A program made the translations under genes and the position numbers. A model generated the notes under the pieces. It had not been told where the DNA came from, did no database searches, and was given only the letters and a program-made list of their open reading frames with translations. From Sambucus nigra (lineage: Eukaryota; Streptophyta; Magnoliopsida; Dipsacales; Adoxaceae), in assembly GCA_949130495.1 (NCBI GenBank), contig OX422214.1, forward strand, positions 254,762,187 to 254,826,186: a stretch of DNA of 64,000 nucleotides, read 5' to 3'. Below, piece by piece: positions 61,380 to 64,000 of the stretch (position 1 is its first letter; every line of letters starts with the position of its first letter).

Positions 61380-61494
61380 CGGTCGATCGGTCTCAGATCC
61401 CCGGTCGAACGCGGGTTCAAATTTTGCCTACGAAGAAATGCAGTAGGCTTTCCCTTAAGGCGCGGTCGACCGGTCCCCTGGGCGCGGTCGACCG
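61380..61494 (-). repeat. Paired palindrome array in LARD copy II, one pair decayed
   Basis: One pair is perfect (CGGTCGACCG centred at 61467.5 and 61489.5, 22 bp apart). The other pair has mutated units (CGGTCGATCG at 61384.5 and CGGTCGAACG at 61406.5) but keeps the 22-bp distance. Confidence 0.88.
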
Positions 61495-62257
61495 ACCATA
61501 CCAGTTATCTTGGCCGATTTTCCCATTTTCAGCAAAACCCACGAATTTAAACCCTAAAATTTCCATTCTAACCTCCAAATCTCAATCACAACATGATTCT
61601 AAGCCAATAAATCAACCTAAAGTTGATCCCAACCATTTCTACTTCATTAAACCCATTTTTAAGCATTGATTTCAAGATTAAACCCAAAACTTTAGGTTTT
61701 GATATTAATACCCAAAAATCCTTTCTTTAACCCACAAATTATGAAATAAACTACACAAATGACTTATTTAGCAAGATTAAACACTTGCCTCGATTTTGTA
61801 GAGGTTGGATCGTCCTCATTGTCGCGGTTGGGCCAGAAATCCCAAACTTTTCTTCCTCTTTCTCTTCTTTTCTTCTTCTTTCCTTCTTCCTTTCTCTTTC
61901 TAGGACCTTTTCTCTCTTCTCTCAAATGAGAAATGACTTCATCCGTAAGCCTCATAAACCTTTAAAACAAAATCCCAATTTTAAATGTTAATACACACTT
62001 TAAATGACTCGTTTACTCTAATTCGAGTCAAACTGACTTAAAAATATTCCGGAGCCGAAATAAAACCCAATGACAGTCATTTTGACTATCTCGACCCTTC
62101 CGGGATCAATGGTACCCTTAAAATCATCATCCAGAATACTTTAAAACGTCCTCTATTTTTGGACTTAAACTCCAAATTTTGAAATTCTCCAATTTAATTA
62201 GATTTTATTTTCCCAAAATTTAATTTCTTTGTCTCAAAAGTCTTGGGGTGTTACAAT

Positions 62258-62269
62258 CTTCCCCCCTTA
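62258..62269 (-). promoter_or_regulatory. Polypurine tract of LARD copy II
   Basis: On the minus strand TAAGGGGGGAAG ends two bases before the LTR at 62255. Confidence 0.85.
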
Positions 62270-63885
62270 CAAAAATTTCGTCCGCGAAATTTAAGATGTG
62301 CCTAGGACCTCAATATCATCTAGTCCTTACATTAACCCTCAGGATCACTATGCCGATCCTTTCTGGTTCTCATGTCGAACCATATAGATCCTTACCGATC
62401 CTTAAAATCAACTAGCTACCCAGGGCGTCCATACACCCCGTACCCGAGTTTCCACTCGTAGAATTATAATCAGGCTCCATTAGCCTCAAATCTTAACATA
62501 ACTATCACCAATATAATCTATAATAACATATTAAATATATAAAAGTTTGAAAATTCCCAACGGTTGAACTCTCCTCAATTCCTGACGCTAGCTATCTTCG
62601 TGCGGGGGAGGTCTTGCAAGCTAAATCCAAACAAGGAACCCTCCCAATACACTACTGTGTAGCTAGATCGGGAATTGAGATTAGTTCAATCAGGGCTAAA
62701 GTTTTATAAAAGATTTTAATATATTACATATTGCCCGAAGGCCTATATAAGAATATAATATAATTAAATTCCGCGTCTCCCGACACGCCAAACAAACACC
62801 TTATGTTTGGGACACAAGGTCACAACAAATACAACACTATAACCAATACTTAGTTCTCAAAACTAGCACATCTATGAGCTAAATTATTCGCTCAACATAC
62901 ACCTATTAAACTTGAACTTCTCAAGTATATAAAAATATTTCTTCTACATCACATCAACACCTTTCCACGAAATAAATTCTTCCCTCATTGGAACACCACA
63001 ATTACACGCCCTAACCCATCCATAAGACGAATAACCACTACTCAACAAACCTTTACATTTCGCACCTCCGGAATTCAATATTATAACTCTCGATGTTCTC
63101 GATATCGCACAAAGCATGACTTAAACCCAAAGAAAGGTATTCTACCTTGTAATTCCATAATCTAATGGTTTTACCTCATCTAAGGATCTCAGTTCAAGAC
63201 CCTCTACTTCTTCCAGGACGATCATTACTCCTAAACCTATCTCTCTGCAAGAGAAACATCTTTCCCAAAATCCTTCCTAACCATTTTGAAGGACAAAACG
63301 CGATTGCGACCATCGAAAACTCCCTCAGTCCCATTCAACGAAAATGAGTCTCCAAATTTCTTACTCCCACTTCCCAGAAGGCAATACTCCCAATATTGGG
63401 ATAACTCCACACACCTCACGTCGGGAAAAGTCACCAACACCAGGATTCCTAACAAAGGTGATGGGTTTCTCCATCTAAGCCTCCCAAGGATTACATTAAT
63501 CTCTCCTCAGACTTAATCTACTAAGTCCAAGGTTAGCCATTCGAGTAAATTTTCCTTTCTTACTCAACTGTCGATAAATCACCTCACACCACTACGAGAA
63601 ATCTCCTGCAAAATCGGGGAAAACAAATACCCCCGATTAAAGCGTACCCAAAATATGCTATGGGTATTGTACTTCTAATCCTATCCTTTCCTAGACAACA
63701 AAATCTAGGCGACGTCTGAAACGAAACAAGAGCAACTGTTATCAGAACGTCAATCAAGTGAATGTACTTCACAGAAGAAAACAACGCAGTGAACACAATA
63801 GTCCTATTTGTAGGGATTTATGTCAAGACCGTTAATGGAAGAATGCAGAAAACTCGCACAGATCCTAAGGACTCTAGAACCTGAT
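62270..63885 (-). other. Non-coding internal region of LARD copy II
   Basis: No retrotransposon protein is recognisable. On the minus strand the leader keeps GTTTCGTTTCAG (acceptor AG at 63717-63716), and a GGTTCC module lies at about 62675-62575 in which GGGAGG faces CCTCCC. Confidence 0.7.
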
Positions 63886-63897
63886 GCTCTGATACCA
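63886..63897 (-). promoter_or_regulatory. Primer binding site of LARD copy II
   Basis: The minus strand reads TGGTATCAGAGC, two bases from the 5' LTR end at 63900. Confidence 0.9.
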
Positions 63898-63899
63898 TC

Positions 63900-63923
63900 T
63901 GTAACACCCCGCTTAAAATAATA
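63900..63923 (-). repeat. Stub of the 5' LTR of LARD copy II
   Basis: TGTAACACCCCGCTTAAAAT matches the LTR end at 58308, but the match stops abruptly after about 24 bases. The LTR is therefore interrupted or deleted here. Confidence 0.75.
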
Positions 63924-64000
63924 AGGGAAATTTACAATTAGGTCCCTTGGTAACAATTTTTAAACATTTAAGGACAATTTACAAGTAGGTCCATTTGTTA
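63924..64000. repeat. Start of an unrelated short tandem repeat
   Basis: AAATTTACAATTAGGTCC and, 53 bases later, CAATTTACAAGTAGGTCC are imperfect copies of one unit with a shared TTTGTTA or TTGGTAA continuation. This may be the edge of a minisatellite or another inserted element; the window ends too soon to tell. Confidence 0.45.

Larger units (their letters stand above)
58308..62255 (-). repeat. 3' LTR of LARD copy II (3948 bp)
   Basis: On the minus strand it begins TGTAACACCCCAAG and ends GCGGGGTGTTACA. All landmarks of copy I are present in the same order, including AG|GCAAGT (about 61790), paired palindromes (61494-61380) and the hairpin CGGGCTCTGACCCG (58881-58868). It differs by having two GGTTCC modules where copy I has one and a shorter trinucleotide repeat (about 59581-59626). 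Confidence 0.87.
58308..64000 (-). mobile_element. LARD-like non-autonomous LTR retrotransposon (copy II, inverted)
   Basis: This is the same family as copy I at 1-6502 but in the opposite orientation: 3' LTR 58308-62255, internal region 62256-63899, then the start of the 5' LTR at 63900. The internal length (1644 bp) nearly equals that of copy I (1645 bp), showing the family was mobilised in this deleted form. The bases before it are GTGTA (58303-58307). No coding region is recognised. Confidence 0.85.

Overview
The window looks like nuclear DNA of a flowering plant, probably a eudicot, although nothing here fixes the species. It is AT-rich, contains one ordinary intron-bearing plant gene, and is otherwise built from nested transposable elements. 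Most of these are LTR retrotransposons with very long LTRs (about 3-4.5 kb) that begin TGTAACACCC or TGTGACACCC and carry an initiator-tRNA-Met primer binding site (TGGTATCAGAGC).

Layout. 1-6502: a non-autonomous LTR element with no coding capacity (LARD-like, + strand, its 5' LTR cut by the window edge). 6503-8193: the tail of another LTR plus about 1.47 kb of flank, present again in direct orientation at 55677-57342. 8194-10382: a CACTA (En/Spm-type) end with six 23-bp subterminal palindromes and a four-exon TNPA-like gene on the minus strand. 10383-14800: low-complexity DNA, a 181-bp direct repeat, an inverted repeat, and three copies of a core-promoter module. 14831-20533: an apparently intact three-exon gene for a Golgi-type nucleotide-diphospho-sugar transferase (DUF271/PF03407, At4g15970-like), with an old LTR fragment in intron 1. 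22775-55898: a retrotransposon nest made of a long LTR split by a solo LTR (perfect 5-bp TSD), a complete 10.9-kb Tekay/Del-type chromovirus on the minus strand (31713-42646), a second gag-bearing element (44228-48946), a further long LTR split by a 414-bp solo LTR, and a truncated LTR. 57848-58307: a Helitron 3' terminus. 58308-64000: a second copy of the LARD-like element on the minus strand, so that the window edges form a large imperfect inverted repeat.

Working together. The sugar transferase is the only likely functional host gene. The chromovirus has all gag-pol domains in one frame but six nonsense codons and no frameshift. Several changes look like deamination of methylated cytosine, so it is probably silenced and inactive.

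The most unusual signal is an architecture shared by LTRs of different sequence. A perfect GC-type splice donor (AG|GCAAGT) sits downstream of a purine-rich leader. A TTTCAG acceptor lies directly before the gag ATG. Roughly 270-450 bp downstream of the donor is an array of paired palindromes. The palindrome sequence differs between families, but within a pair the centre-to-centre distance stays at 19-22 bp. I infer a leader intron and conserved RNA hairpins; both are testable.
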